The notes below the pieces were generated by a model. The model did not search any database and had not been told where the DNA came from. It saw only the letters and a program-made list of their open reading frames with translations. This document shows, in pieces, positions 10,927 through 23,274 of a stretch of 64,000 bases of DNA (its first letter is position 1; each line of letters opens with the position of its first letter). This stretch comes from Cinnamomum chago (taxonomy: Eukaryota > Streptophyta > Magnoliopsida > Laurales > Lauraceae), in contig CP142453.1 of assembly GCA_038049695.1 (NCBI GenBank), positions 117,592,001 through 117,656,000 on the forward strand. The letters are read 5' to 3'. Both the position numbers and the translations under genes were made by a program.

Positions 10927-12599
10927 CTCGCCCCGGGCCCATTTTTCAGGGGGGCCCAAAAATGTCATAAAATCGCGACTGCATTTATTTCAATCCCAAA
11001 AATTTAGACTCCAATTAAACCAAGTAGCATCTTTCAAATTCCAAAAAAGAAAAATGCAAACGGCTGTCCTTTTGTCTCCAAAATAATAAAGCCTCAACTG
11101 CATCTTTTCACATTCCAAAAGAGAAGTAATTGCTATTTTTTCACGTCTAAAAAAATATCAAAGCCACTTTCCTTGTAGTTGCCATTAAAAAAAAAGGAAA
11201 CTCAATAGCAAGTTCTGAAAATCTTCACGTTTGCACTTTTTTTTCCTCTACATCTTCTCCTCTGTATTCTTCTTTGATCCCTTCAATCTAAGAGGATTTG
11301 TTCAGACCCCAGTCTCACATTCCATAAGTCTCTTCCTAGTTACCTATATACAAATGTCGCCGCTGCAATATGGAGGCGTCGAGAAGAGGAACTGCTGAAT
11401 GCTCTACTGCTTTAGGTAGAAGGCAGATATGCATTTTTGATGTTTTTCCTTCCCTTTACACAACTCTCAGGGTTCCTGGGAGACTGGGACATGATCTTAT
11501 TGAGCTCCCAAACTCCCATCCCATCAGCTGTCTCCATCACTGACTCATCCTCCCCCTGTCCCCTGACCACATACTTTTTTCTTTTCTTTTTTAATTTTTG
11601 TAATAGAAGAGACAATGTAAAGGGCCTTTACACGTCTCAGCCTCTCTCTCCATATTTTTTTATATTGTTCTAGACTTACAATAGATGATTGCGCTAGCAC
11701 AACGTACTGCCGTGACTTTAGTTGCAATCCTTATCCAAAAGACATGAAAAATCACACTTAATAAAATGTTCCACTTCCTAGAGTTTGACTATAAAAGCCA
11801 AGTGAATGAAAAAAACAATAGGACTTTAAGTGGAGAATCTATTTCAGAGTTGGATTTTTAGACTTGACTTCAGGTGGAGCCTGAATTCAGCCCATTGAAG
11901 TCAGATAAATGTTAGAGAACACTTTCTAGCGGTCCGATCCCTTTAGTCCTTTACATGAATGAGGCCATCACTAAGTTTATATATATATATATATATATGG
12001 AGATATTCAAAAGAGAATCTTCCAAAAAAGTACAAAAGTGCTTCTGTACTTGAAACTTTTCAAAAAGGGGAGTGTCCCTCACCCTATGGTGAAGGAATCC
12101 CTCACTTGAATAATACCCATATATATATATGCCTAATTTTTACTCTTGTCCTGGGCCCTGAAAAATTCAGAACCGGCCTGTCTCTCACCCGAGGGCTTTG
12201 ACACTTCTCCCAAGGTCTACTATCCCTGTGATCAGAGGGCTCCATCACTTTGCCCGATGTCTACTATGCCCGATGTCTACTATCCTCTCTCCAGGTGGGT
12301 CCTAGCCCCAGGGGGGTACCAAAAAAACAATAAATTTTTTTAACAGGTGAGCCCAGTTCCACTCCATGGACTCATAGTTGTCAGGTTAAAAATTGTAGAT
12401 GAATCCTTTTACAGTGGTGCCACGGAGCCTGGATCCAACGGCCCAGCCCGGGCTCCCTGTCAGGCTCCGTGGACTTTCCCATCCTTTTAATAGTAGATTC
12501 GTTTTCCCCGTGGCGTGAAATTTTGAGGCGGGCGAACATAGAAAAAGACGTCTTTTTGCTCTCTACGTACGAAGAAGCAAACAAAACCAACTACAAAAG
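10927..12599. other. No gene seen, apart from one small hairpin element
   Basis: Non-coding AT-rich sequence with pyrimidine-rich stretches (about 11510-11660). The only structured item is the (TA)n-flanked element at 11999-12118. The last 100-150 bp before 12600 may be promoter of the leader exon described next. Confidence 0.5.
11999..12118. mobile_element. (TA)n-flanked MITE-like element, 120 bp
   Basis: Imperfect inverted ends (left GGAGATATTCAAAAGAG; right, reverse strand, GGGTATTATTCAAGTGAG) sit directly between TA-dinucleotide tracts at about 11978-11998 and 12119-12131. There is no coding content. Similar placement is seen at 32084, 44060 and 44244. Confidence 0.5.
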
Positions 12600-12695
12600 G
12601 CCCCTCTGTCGTCGCTCATCCCACCTGTAAAGGGCAAAACCGAAGGAAATTCGCTCAGGAAACCCTAATAACAGCTTCATCCTCCTCGATTCCAG
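12600..12695 (+). promoter_or_regulatory. Candidate 5'-UTR exon of PEX11
   Basis: The segment looks like a housekeeping-gene leader. It has a telobox-like AAACCCTAA at 12660-12668, then a C/T-rich stretch ending TTCCAG followed by a donor-like GTTACGTTCTC and a T-rich intron-like sequence. It is on the strand of PEX11, and no other + strand gene start lies between the two. The matching acceptor would be TTAATCAG at 29368-29375, 19 bp before the PEX11 ATG. Linkage to PEX11 is inference only. It could instead be the leader of a lost gene. Confidence 0.3.
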
Positions 12696-15600
12696 GTTAC
12701 GTTCTCTATCTCTTCTTCGATTCTTCCTTTTCTTTGTTTTTCTTCTACTCTTTCATGCGTTCTTCCTCTTTCAATTGCATTTCTTAGGTCTCATAATTGC
12801 TAAGATTTGAGTTTTCCCCTTGATCAAAATATACATGTATGTATGTATGTATGTATTGTATCATCGTGAAGTTCGAAGCAAGATTGAATCTTTACTTGGA
12901 ATTCTTGATGTAGAAGTTGTTTGGAATTGGGATTTGGGAGTGTATTTGGTTGAGTTTGGATCCCTTGCCCTGCCTTTGTTGGAGAGAAGACAGTTTTCTC
13001 CTAATTTCAGAAATTACAATCTGATAGAAGAAGAAAAGACTCTTTTTTTTTTTTTTTTAAAGCATTGAACCTATATAATCAAATTGAATGATTAATGGAT
13101 GCAGATGGTTATTGATTGGAACCCATAGAGCTTTTGATTGCACTGATTGGAAGATCATAGTATTTTCTTCTTCATTGGTTAAATTAGTTCTTGTTGTCAT
13201 GGATGCATCAACCTTTTTGATCTATCCCTTGAGTTTTGCTAAGATATCGTCTGGCAGCAATTCACAGGGGTAAATTTTAGTTAGCAGTTGCGGTTTCTTT
13301 AAGATGGACATCGTCTCAATTTTTGCTTCGATAGGAGCCTTGGAGTTCGGAGGACTTCAACCTCCAGTTACATTTTGTTGTTTGCAGTGGCAGTGCATCC
13401 TTTCTTCCCAACCTTACTGCTAATGTTAATTCTATACATCTGGTTAGAGCTGCTAATGTAAATTCTATATATCTGAAGTAACAAGTGCTTGAAAATTATA
13501 AGATGTGAGCATGTACAAGTAATCTTCTGATATTTAGAATGTGACTTGTTTCTTCCATTGAATAAGTTGCTTCATATGGAGGTATTTATATTTGAGAATG
13601 CTGCAGTTTACATGTGTCTTTCAATGAATATTTTGCTTCTTATGGAGGCATATATGATTGAGAATGCATTTTGTATGTCTTAGATTCTATAGAGGGTACA
13701 AAATCGATATATAAGGTTCAAAATGCATTAGCTTTTCTTTTCTGGGTTTTAGTTCATGTTGGCAGTTATCTAATATTGCAAAACACCATAATGATGGAAT
13801 TTATATTGGCATAGCATCAAGGAATACTATACCAGATTATAAAATTATGTTTTTGATCTATTGGTTGGCTGTAATTTAGCCTGATTGACTCTCAAAATTC
13901 TATTGTATCTGTTATCAATTAATGAACAAGAATCTTAGATAAATAGTGAGGTCTTCATATTGATGGATTATTTCATTGTCCCTATTCTTCCTGTTCTCTT
14001 TCCTTTACTTTGCAACATGGTAACAGAGCTGGATCCATAGATCCTTGGCTTCCAGTTCAGCCTTCTCTTCTCCTCTCCTCATTTCTTTTGGATCATCTTA
14101 TTGTCCCTATTCTTCCTGTTCTCCTTCTACTACTTTGCAACATTGTAAGAGATCTGGATCCATACATCCTTGGTTTATGGTTGGCCTTCTATTCTCCTCT
14201 CCTCTCATTCACATTTTCTCCCTTTTTTGCTGGGGTGATCTTCTGGACACATTGGGCACTGCTATGACTAATTGACTATTTAAGAGGATACCAAGTGGGT
14301 GGCATCCTAGGTGGATTCTAGGATCCTGCTGAGTGTTTCTAAGGGGAGACCAGACAATGTGGTGGGGGGAACCAGATTGTCTGTGGTTTTTTAAGGCGAT
14401 GTCAATCCCTATGGAGGTTGCTAGAGATTGCCCCAGGTTCTTTAGGGTGCGCCAAATCTCATATCAGACAGCAGCAAAGTTGCTAGGCCTGTTGCAGCCC
14501 TATGAAAGTGTGTCAGGCCCTGAACATCTGATCAGGCAGATGGACCGCTAGATTTGTCCATACAAGTCCCCAAATTCTGACTAAATCTGGGAAGATGTTC
14601 AAAGGTCAAGAGTGAACCATGCTGGGCTAAAAATTTGCCCGGAAATTTGATTCTTTAAATTTGATTCAAAAGTCAAGAGTGAACCATGCTGCTTTTTTTT
14701 TTTTTTTTTTTGCAATGGATCGAAAGGTGGCGTGGGAGTGGATTACCTGGATTTAATGGATTGGGTGATTGATCAGACCGTTGATTATTTGGATCGATTT
14801 GGTTAATCAAATGGCCTTTTGATCTATCTCAATTGGGGCCCAATCAAGAAAAGGGGCTCAAATCTTACTTGGGATGGTCAAATGGATTTAAGGTGGGCCC
14901 CAAATTTGAAATAAATATGCTGAATGATCAGTCCTTAGTTGGTTTTTATTGGTCATCTAATCAAGCCACAGGTTCACCATGTGGGGGCTCACAGCTTCTA
15001 ATTCTCCAAAAACATCAAGCCATGCACAAGTTTCTAGTTTCCCTTGTTACGGTTGTTTTGTTTTTGGTTTTTTCCTTGATTTAGTTCCTTTACTTGAATT
15101 GTAATGAGACTTATGTTTAAGGGTTGGTTAAGGTCAGAAAGCAAGTCCTAGAAAGAAGGTCGTCCAAATCAACCTAAAATCTCCAGTCAAAACTCTTTTT
15201 TTGTTTGTTAGGTTTGAGTTGTTCATGGACTATTTTTAGTTAGTGGGACTTCTTAAAAATTTGGATTTTAGTTGTTTATGTGTTAAATCAAGGGTTGAGA
15301 TTGTAAGTAGGGTTTTATGGGATTTTATGCCTTGTTTATATTCATGTATGTGGATCGCCCAGCCCTAGTCTTGGATATTTTTATAAAGTTGAATAAAGTT
15401 TCATATTTCTTCTCCTTTGGTTGAGCATCTCTCATTGAATAAAAAAACCTCTGTGGTGGATTTTTGTGATCAACAGAAACTGAATCTCTATTTTTTCTTC
15501 TTGTTTGAGTGTATTTTCTATTTTATGATTGGCGTTCGTTGGGCTCACAATCAATCAGATTTTACTTCCCTTGATTGCATCAAAAGGATCATCATAAGCT

Positions 15601-16444
15601 GGTTTTTGTCTTGAAATTTTCTGGTTTCTTTAAATGTCATCATCCACAGAACATAATTGAATTCTTCCACTTTAGTTAATAAAAATAAATAAAAGTTAGG
15701 AAAAAAAAAAAAAGAAAAAAAAAATCTGTGGGAAGCAATGAATACCCAGAAGACCAGTAATGTGGATATCTACAGTACTTCTTAATAGGAAGAACTATTT
15801 GCCATGCATAGTCTACTCAGATGTTTATTAAGAGCAAAAGGCAATAATCACAGTTCATAAATGGGAAAATTCCAAAACCTGAAAAAGATTACATTATGTA
15901 TGATGATTGGGAGGGTTGTAATTTAATTATCATGCCATTGCTCATTAACACTATGGAGCCATGGATTGGTGATGGGCTGTTAACTCTCATGATGAATGGA
16001 AAAATCTTAAACTGTGGGCACAATAGATCAATAGAAGTTCAATCCAACATGGATTTATCAATTAGAGAGAGGACTTCCCATCTTCCAGCATGGAAATGTC
16101 TCTGTTTAAGAGTACTAAAATTCTCTTAAACAGAAATGGAGATGAGGAACTAAATACAATAATGAAGAGTATTTGTGCACTTAAAGGGCATTCACTCTGA
16201 GCTATAACTGCGAGGGATTCAAGTTCTGGGAAAAGACACTTGCACTGATTAAGAACCTGTGTATAGTTGCATTAGAGGAGAGGTCAATTGCTAAAGGCTG
16301 AACTACTTATATGGGACAAGTTCTTGGGTCATCTGTGGAATGATCAGCATTGGTTGTGTATGCCAGGATAAAGGAAACCTAAAGAATGGAGAAAATACTG
16401 GATAGGAGTTTCTCGACAAGCTCAAGTCTATCCATTATGGAGGA
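12696..16444. other. Non-coding stretch, possibly intronic
   Basis: T-rich sequence without recognisable coding frames. It contains (ATGT)n at 12834-12855, the tandem duplication at 13975-14224, poly-T tracts near 13043 and 14692-14711, and an A-rich tract at 15701-15724. If the leader exon at 12.6 kb belongs to PEX11, this is intron. Confidence 0.45.
13975..14224 (+). repeat. 125-bp tandem duplication with a primer-site-like motif
   Basis: Two diverged units start ATTGTCCCTATTCTTCCTG at 13975 and 14100. Unit 1 contains TTTGCAACA followed by TGGTAACAGAGC (14018-14029), close to the initiator-Met tRNA primer site that follows many plant LTRs. Unit 2 has the decayed equivalent. It is probably a decayed LTR/primer-site relic, since no LTR start or pol was found nearby. 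Confidence 0.45.
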
Positions 16445-16976
16445 TGTCACGCCCCACCCTTCATGCATGCATGATATTGTCCGCTTTGGCCCACGAGCCT
16501 CACGGTTTTGCTTCTGATGGACTTCAACCCATCAAAAGGCCTCATGCAAGGTAAGGGTGTAAGCTCTTACATATAACCCCATTCACTTTCCTCTCTATAG
16601 TCGATGTGGGACTCCGGAGCGTCACAAGCCACCCCCCTTAAGGCTGCACGTCCCTGTGCAGTAGCCTGCCAGCCCTCTTGGCCCGCCCATATGGAGACCC
16701 GCCCACTTGCACCAGACCACGGCAGGGGACCCACACTCGAACTAGTCGAGATTCGGCTCTGATACCATTTGTCACGCCCCACCCTTCACGCATGCATGAT
16801 ATTGTCCGCTTTGGCCTACGGGCCTTACAATTTTGCTTTTGATGGGCCTCAACCCATCAAAAGGCCTCATGCAAGGTAAGGGTGTAAGCTCTTACATATA
16901 ACCCTATTCACTTTCCTCTTTATAGTTGATGTGGGACTCCGGAGCGTCACAATCCACCCCCCTTAAGGCTGCACAC
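16445..16976 (-). mobile_element. TRIM retrotransposon, LTR-internal-LTR plus second internal end
   Basis: Two 182-bp direct repeats, 16445-16626 and 16770-16951, are near-identical. On the minus strand they start TGTGACGCTCCGGAG and end GGGCGTGACA. Between them lie 143 bp. On the minus strand this internal part starts, two bases after the LTR, with the tRNA-iMet primer site TGGTATCAGAGCCGA (16767-16753), and ends with a purine tract TTAAGGGGGGTGGCT. No protein is encoded. After the second repeat, 16952-16976 repeats the purine-tract end of the internal region, so the unit is the remains of a tandem LTR-int-LTR-int array. It is cut at 16976/16977 by the gypsy pol fragment. Confidence 0.85.
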
Positions 16977-19563
16977 TTGTGAAGAACAAGTGTCATCTTC
17001 CACGGATCGACGAGCTATTCGACCAGCTTAAGGGTGCTCAACATTTTTCGAAGATAGACTTGAGATCGGGATACAATCAACTTCGAGTCAGAGAGCAGGA
17101 TGTGCAGAAGACAGCGTTCCGTACACGCTATGGGCACTACGAGTTCTTAGTGATGCCGTTTGGATGGACGAATGCACCGGCAGTGTTTATGTCCTTGAGG
17201 AACAAGATCTTAGCTCCGTACCTCGACATCTTCACAGTTGTGTTCATCGACGATGTGTTGGTCTATTCCAAGTCCAGAGAGGAACACGAGCTGCATTTAA
17301 GGACGTCTCTACAGTTGTTACGGGACAACAAGTTGTACGCGAAGCTTAGCAAGTGCGAGTTCTGGTTGGAACAAGTGGTTTTTCTCTGGCATATCATCTC
17401 CTAGGACGGACTAGCAGTGGACCCAGCAAAGATAGAAGCAGTGGTGAACTGGGAGAGACCGAAGAATGTCGCGGAGATTCAAAGTTTTCTTGGTTTGGTA
17501 GGTGACTACCGCAGATTCGTCAAGAGCTTTTCTACGATTTTGGCGTCGTTGACCAAACTGGCAAGGAAGGATGTACCGTTCGTATGGTCAGATGCTTACG
17601 AAGACAGCTTCCAAGAGCTGAAGGAGAGACTGACGACAACACCGATCTTGTCTTTGCCCATCGGAAATGGTGGATTCGTTGTCTTCACCGACGCTTCAAG
17701 GACAGGCCTAGGATGTATTCTGATGCAGGAAGGAAAAGTCACTGCTTATGGATCACGCCAGCTGAAGGAACACGAGAAAAAGTACGCTACGCACGACTTG
17801 GAGCTAGCAGCGGTCATTTTTGTGTTGAAAATATGGCGGCACTATCTCTATGGGGAGAAGTTCGAAGTGCATTCGGACCACCACAACTTGCAGTATCTGT
17901 TCACCCAGAATGATCTCAACAACCATCAGAGGCGATTGATGGAGTACATCAAGGATTACGACTTCCCTATCAAATACCATCCTGGTAAGGCGAATGTCGT
18001 GGCAGACGCTTTGAGCAGGAAGATCGCCCTCGTCAGCTTTCTAGCAGCAGAGGGTGTGTGGATCGATGTCTTCGGGGACTTAGATGTCCAATTTCAACCG
18101 CTCAGCGAGAGAGTCATGCTCGTTATTATGTGTGCATGGGAACCAGAGTTACTAGGAAAGGTCAAGGATAGTCAACGCAACGATCCAAAGCTTGTTAGAG
18201 TGATCGAGCATATTGACCAGAGGCCAGAGTTCAGATTGATTGGTGGAGTACTCTATTATCAGGATAGATTGTGTGTGCCAGATATTCAAGAGCTGAAGGA
18301 CGAGATCCTAACAGATGCGCATCATAGCAGATATTCGATTCATCTCGGTAGCACCAAGATGTACCAGAACTTAAGGAGCTACTACTGGTGGAACAACATG
18401 AAGAAAAAGATCGCACGCTATGTTTCTAGATGCTTGACGTGCCAGCAGATTAAGGCCGAACACCAGAAGCCGCCATGACTACTACAAGAGCTCAATATAC
18501 CTAAGTGGAAGTGGGAGCATATTACCATAGACTTTATCGCAGGACTTCCAGTTACTAGGAGACGCCACGATGGCATATGGGTTATTGTTGATCGACTGAC
18601 TAAGTCAGCTCATTTCTTGCCAGTTTCGATGAGACCATGGCTCAACGTCCTAGCTAAGTTGTACGTGAACGAGATTGTCTCTTTGCACAGAGTTCCAGCT
18701 TCGATCGTATCAGACAGAGACCCGTGTTTCACTTCTCACTTCTTGGAGAGCCTACAGCAGGCTTTGGGTACCAAGTTAAGGTTCAGCACTGCTTACCATC
18801 CACAGACGGACAAACCGAGAGCACCAACCAGACATTAAAGGACATGTTGAGAGCTTGTGTCTTGGATTACAAGGAGAATTGGGAAGACTGTGTACCACCT
18901 TGCGAGTTTGCCTACAACAATAGCTACCATTCGAGCATCAAGATGGCACCTTTCGAGGCTTTGTACGTCAGAAGATGTAAGACCCCAATCTGTTGGGAAG
19001 AAGTTGGTGTCAGGAGTTTCCATGGACCATCCTTAGTTAGCGACACCAGCGAAAAGATTCGGCAGATAGTAAAGAATTTGAAGATCAGCCGCAGTCGCCA
19101 GAAGAGCTATGCAGACAACCGGCGTAGACCTCTGAAGTTCCAGAAGGGAGACAGGGTATTTTTGAAGGTTTCCCCAACCAGAGGTACCCTTAGGTTTGGC
19201 GAAAAGGGTAAGCTAGCGCGGAGATACGTCGGGCCGTTTGAGATCAGGTCAAGGATCGGAGACATTGCTTACAAGCTTCAGCTACCGCCAGAGTTGTCGG
19301 GAGTACATGATGTCTTTCGTGTCTTTATGCTAAAGAAGTACGTGGAGGACCCTACGCATATTCTTCATCATCAGCCACTCGATATCCAGCCGGATGCTTC
19401 ATACATCGCCAGACCCGTTGCTGTCATCGACACCAAGGAGCAGGTACTCCGGACCCGAACCATTCATTGGGTGAAGGTCCAGTGGGAGCACCACACCCCA
19501 GAAGAAGCCACGTGGGAGCTATGCGATTAAGTGATGAAGGACTATCCACACTTATTACCTTAG
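16977..19563 (+). pseudogene. Ty3/gypsy chromovirus pol, 5'-truncated and interrupted
   Basis: The order is reverse transcriptase, RNase H, integrase, chromodomain. The 5' part (gag, protease, start of RT) is missing, and the sequence begins inside RT just before the [14 protein letters not shown] block. The catalytic FIDD motif is present, but the conserved GLTNAPA block reads GWTNAPA. RNase H shows FTDAS, HDLELAA, HSDHHNL and VVADALSRK. Integrase shows the HHCC zinc pair (HHSRYSIH, CLTC) and all three acidic residues (ITIDF, SDRDP, STNQTL region). A chromodomain-like end (VKVQWEHHTPEEATWE) follows. Lesions: TAG at 17402-17404, TGA at 18476-18478, a frameshift near 18810-18820 in a GGAC-rich context, and TAA at 19528-19530 where the inverted copy has a Gln codon. 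Probably Tekay/Del-like. It cannot make active proteins. Confidence 0.93.
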
Positions 19564-19602
19564 GTATGTTCTTACTTTGTTTTTAGATTTGGGGACCAAA
19601 TG

Positions 19603-19620
19603 TTTTAAAGGAGGGAGAGA
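19603..19620 (+). other. Polypurine tract before the + LTR
   Basis: TTTTAAAGGAGGGAGAGA immediately precedes the LTR start TGTGAGG. The same tract occurs in reverse at 27590-27607 beside the minus LTR. In LTR elements it primes plus-strand synthesis. Confidence 0.8.
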
Positions 19621-22600
19621 TGTGAGGCCCCACCCCTTGTGGACCCTCACTTTTGAATTTGAATATTATAATTATATTATTAATTATTAATTATGCTAAT
19701 TAATAGGGATTAGTAAGGGGTAGATAGATATTTTCCTAAGTTTTAATTTGATTATGCTTATTTTGTGTTTTATAGAATGGATAGGGTGTCATTTATAAAT
19801 GTTATAGGGTTCTAGAAGTTTTGAGGCCTTATTAGTAAATAAGATTTTAATAGGGGCTATTCCACTTGAGAACATTATAGAATTTCCACCAAATGACCTA
19901 AATGCCCATGTCTTTATCCATATCTCTATACAACCTACAAGGCCCTTCTGGTAAATTCCTCCAAAACCCTAGCCTATATAAACTATACTATTGCATTGGG
20001 AAATGAACCCTAAATTCACTCTTATTTATCCCTCATTTACCTTTCATTTCACAAAACCCTAGCTAAAACCCTAATTCTCCAAAATCCTAATTTCAAGAAG
20101 AAGGGTCACCTCCTACCTATTATTGCTTCAATCTCCTAAGGACTTTCTTTTGCCATTTTCATTTGCAATCCGGATTTGAGGCAAGTACCTTATACAAGTT
20201 ATCATAGAATGCATGTTTTCTCCCATTTGATTCTTTAAATTTCAATTCAATTGATGTATGTATGTTTAGAGCTACCTTTTGAGCTTGTTTTATGGTTTTT
20301 GGCCATTGATGGATGAGTTTATCTCATTTGGAAGATCAATGGCTGGATGGATTGATGGATGGTTGGGCATTGAAGTGTTTTAATGGTTTTATTTGTTTAT
20401 TTGATGAATGGAGGTGAATGGAAATAATTTGGATAGAATTTGGATGAAGAGGAGTGACTGTAACAGGTCTCTGTAAACGAATCAGTGAGGGCTTAATCTC
20501 TTGCGTTGAGACCAAGATCCAGGTGGGCCACCTGATGTCCCATATGATCCGTGGATCCAAAAGAGGACCCACGGGCGACCCTAGAGAAGGTGGTCCCATA
20601 GGGATTTGACACCCCTGGCCCACCATCCATTAGCTTGATCAGTAGAGGACGAGCTTTAAAGGGAAAACAATCAGTTTTACAGCAGTCGGTTGTGGGGCCC
20701 ATTGACTAATCCGATCGCTGATTTGGTCCGACCATCGGACCGGAAATGGTGGGGCGACGTTAGGGGTGTGAATTCATGTGAGGTGGACCCCGTTTGGTCC
20801 AACATCCAAAGACCCAAAGGAGGCAGGACGATAATGAAGAAAAGGGAAGGGGTTTCCCTTTTTATTTAGACCGTGGGCCCAGGTGGGTCACCAACGTTGA
20901 TCTGGACCCTACATCTTGTAGTAGGGCCCTGGGCGACCAGATTGGTTGCAGTCTGATCTGGGCCCTGATCAGTGGGGCCCACAATCGTTGCATTCTCCAT
21001 ATCCCAGGCGAAACGTTTTTGTGTTGGAGAGTTCAGTTACTGAACATGTTCTGTGAGGAAGAGAGGAAAGAGATGAGGGTGGTGACGTGTGGATAAGTGA
21101 GAAAAGAAAAGGTGGGTTGGGTGGTCCAGTGACTTGTGAGAGCATGAGAAAATATATCCCTCACCATGTGACATAACTTTAGATGAATGAGGATTTGGTG
21201 GTCTGAGGTGTATATGAAAGTGTGGCTTTATTTATGCTAAAGACTTGGAGTTGGTTAAATAGTGTACACCTTGCCCCCTTTAGTTTCTAGAAAATTAACA
21301 AAGCCCCATAGTTTTTAAGGAACCCAATTAAAATAATTTGACATGCTACTTTTATAATATTTCTTGACCCCATTAATTTTAGAAATTAGAAAATAAAAGA
21401 TCCCTTAGTCTTTAATGAACCTAAATTGAGTTTGGACCCTTAAGATTTATATTTTTGGAAATTACATTAGATTTTAGAATTTGAATAAGCCTTTGAGTAT
21501 TTTATGAACCCAATTGGAATTCTAGTATATAACCTGGATTTTCCCTCAAACCCAGAGTTCAGTATGGGCAATCGACTGGACACACTAAAAACCGCAAAAG
21601 TTGAGATTTGGCCTGGACTCTGTTGATTCAGGTAGACCTGTGTACCAGGTCGACCGGCTGGCCACCTGGTCGATCGGGTACACTGGAAATTTCAGAATCC
21701 AAACCAAGTCCCAACCTTGATTCCTGTGGAGCAGATCGACCCGACATTTGCCAGGTCGGCCTGCCACACTGTGAACATTAAGTTGTGAGTTTAGCCTTTG
21801 TTTTATGATTGATCGATTGTTGGGCCCATTGACCATCCAAATGAACTTCCATCAATGTGCCAAGCACGGGTCAATGATGTGGCTCGACCTTGACTCGTGG
21901 GGACCACCAAGTAGGATTTAGGGATTGAAATTGTCAGTGATTCGACCCTTAAACGCAGTCAAAGATGCCCATAACTTTAGGAGCACCAAATATAACATTT
22001 TTGTCATCTGAGACTGCAGTTAGGGATCCAATTATCTGATGAGGCCCTGAATCTGAGAGTGGACCATTACCTAGGTTGGACCCTTGCTTTATTCCATTTG
22101 ATTCTATTGCTTGGAGGTTATTATACATTGTACTCCTCTCATATCATTGTTCTTGTTATAAACCTGTTAATTAAATAAAAAATGAAGGACTTGAACTTAG
22201 GACTTCCTAGAGGTGACCTGGTGATATAGTTTGGAGGAATTTGACCCGTGTCCGTGTCTAGGCGGGCCCTCATATGGCCTAAGTTGTATGTATGAACCTT
22301 AGGATGAAGAGGTTGTTGTGATTAGAGTTGTAACTCATTTTGGATGAGTATGGATTATTTGATGTTGGATTGAGATTGGTGATCTCTCCTGGTCTATTTA
22401 GACTAAGGCCATGCTTGGTGGGCCTTAGTATGGACCCAATGATTGGTACTTGTCCCTTTTAGGGACTTGTTAGAACCTTGCTCGCGCAAGGCAAGTCTAG
22501 ACAACACAAACTTGTACATTGGTTTCTTGAGTCGGCACGAACATTCACTCAGTTGTTTTAAGCTCAGCCTGTTGACTGATCATCACTGGTAGGAGCTATT

Positions 22601-23274
22601 TATGAGTGTTGAGTGGGCTATCATGACGAGCTGTGTTTTAGACGGACGGTGTGATACCGGGTCCTGTCTCTTGAGTGATGAGTGTTTGAGATTGATGAGT
22701 GATTTGTGGGGTTAGTTATCCCCAGCACTGGTGACATTTTCCCACCGCTACTGTGTTCAGTATGGGAGGGCCGCGGCATAATATCCCGCGGTATTCAGCT
22801 TGTGTGAATGTGCCACGTTGAATAGATAGATTGACTTATCTTAATTTCCTGATTCTAAATGTTTATCTTGCTTAATTGCCTAGTATTTGTACCTTGGATA
22901 TTCTTATTGATCTTATTTATGTCTCTACTCTTTTGATGCATACATCCTTTGTTATTTGTATATTGTAACTTGCCAGATCCTTGGATCTGACCCATTCTTG
23001 GTGCTTAGGTGTTGACCCCGATTATGAGGACGATGCGTTCGTCGAGACGCCCATAGCAGGAGACTATGGATGGGGACCAGCCGACCAGGGGGTCGAGTTG
23101 GAGGATGGAGCGCCTGTACCGGGGGCTTGAGTGTTATCTTTTTTTGGGTTTGAGTGCCTTTTTGTGGTGAGCAGGGAGTTAGTTTGATATGTTTTTAAAC
23201 ATGTTCTTAATTATACTTTGAGATTTAGGCTGGACTTCAGCCCTGCCACATTTAATACATCTTTTATAATACCA
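19621..23274 (+). mobile_element. 3' LTR of the gypsy element, end truncated
   Basis: It starts TGTGAGGCCCCACCCC right after the polypurine tract and is about 3.65 kb long. It matches the reverse complement of 23910-27589 through the TATA region (about 19975), the GGGCCC-rich mid part (20520-21000) and the 22980-23270 segment. It breaks at 23273-23276 within ATAATACCAA, where the sequence switches to a pol fragment. The inverted copy continues about 170 bp further. Degenerate CCAGGTCGACC palindromes lie at 21630-21770. No coding sequence. Confidence 0.88.
19975..19982 (+). promoter_or_regulatory. Putative LTR TATA box
   Basis: TATATAAA lies about 354 bp into the LTR. The reverse-strand copy keeps it at 27227-27234. 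This supports it as the LTR core promoter, by inference. Confidence 0.5.
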
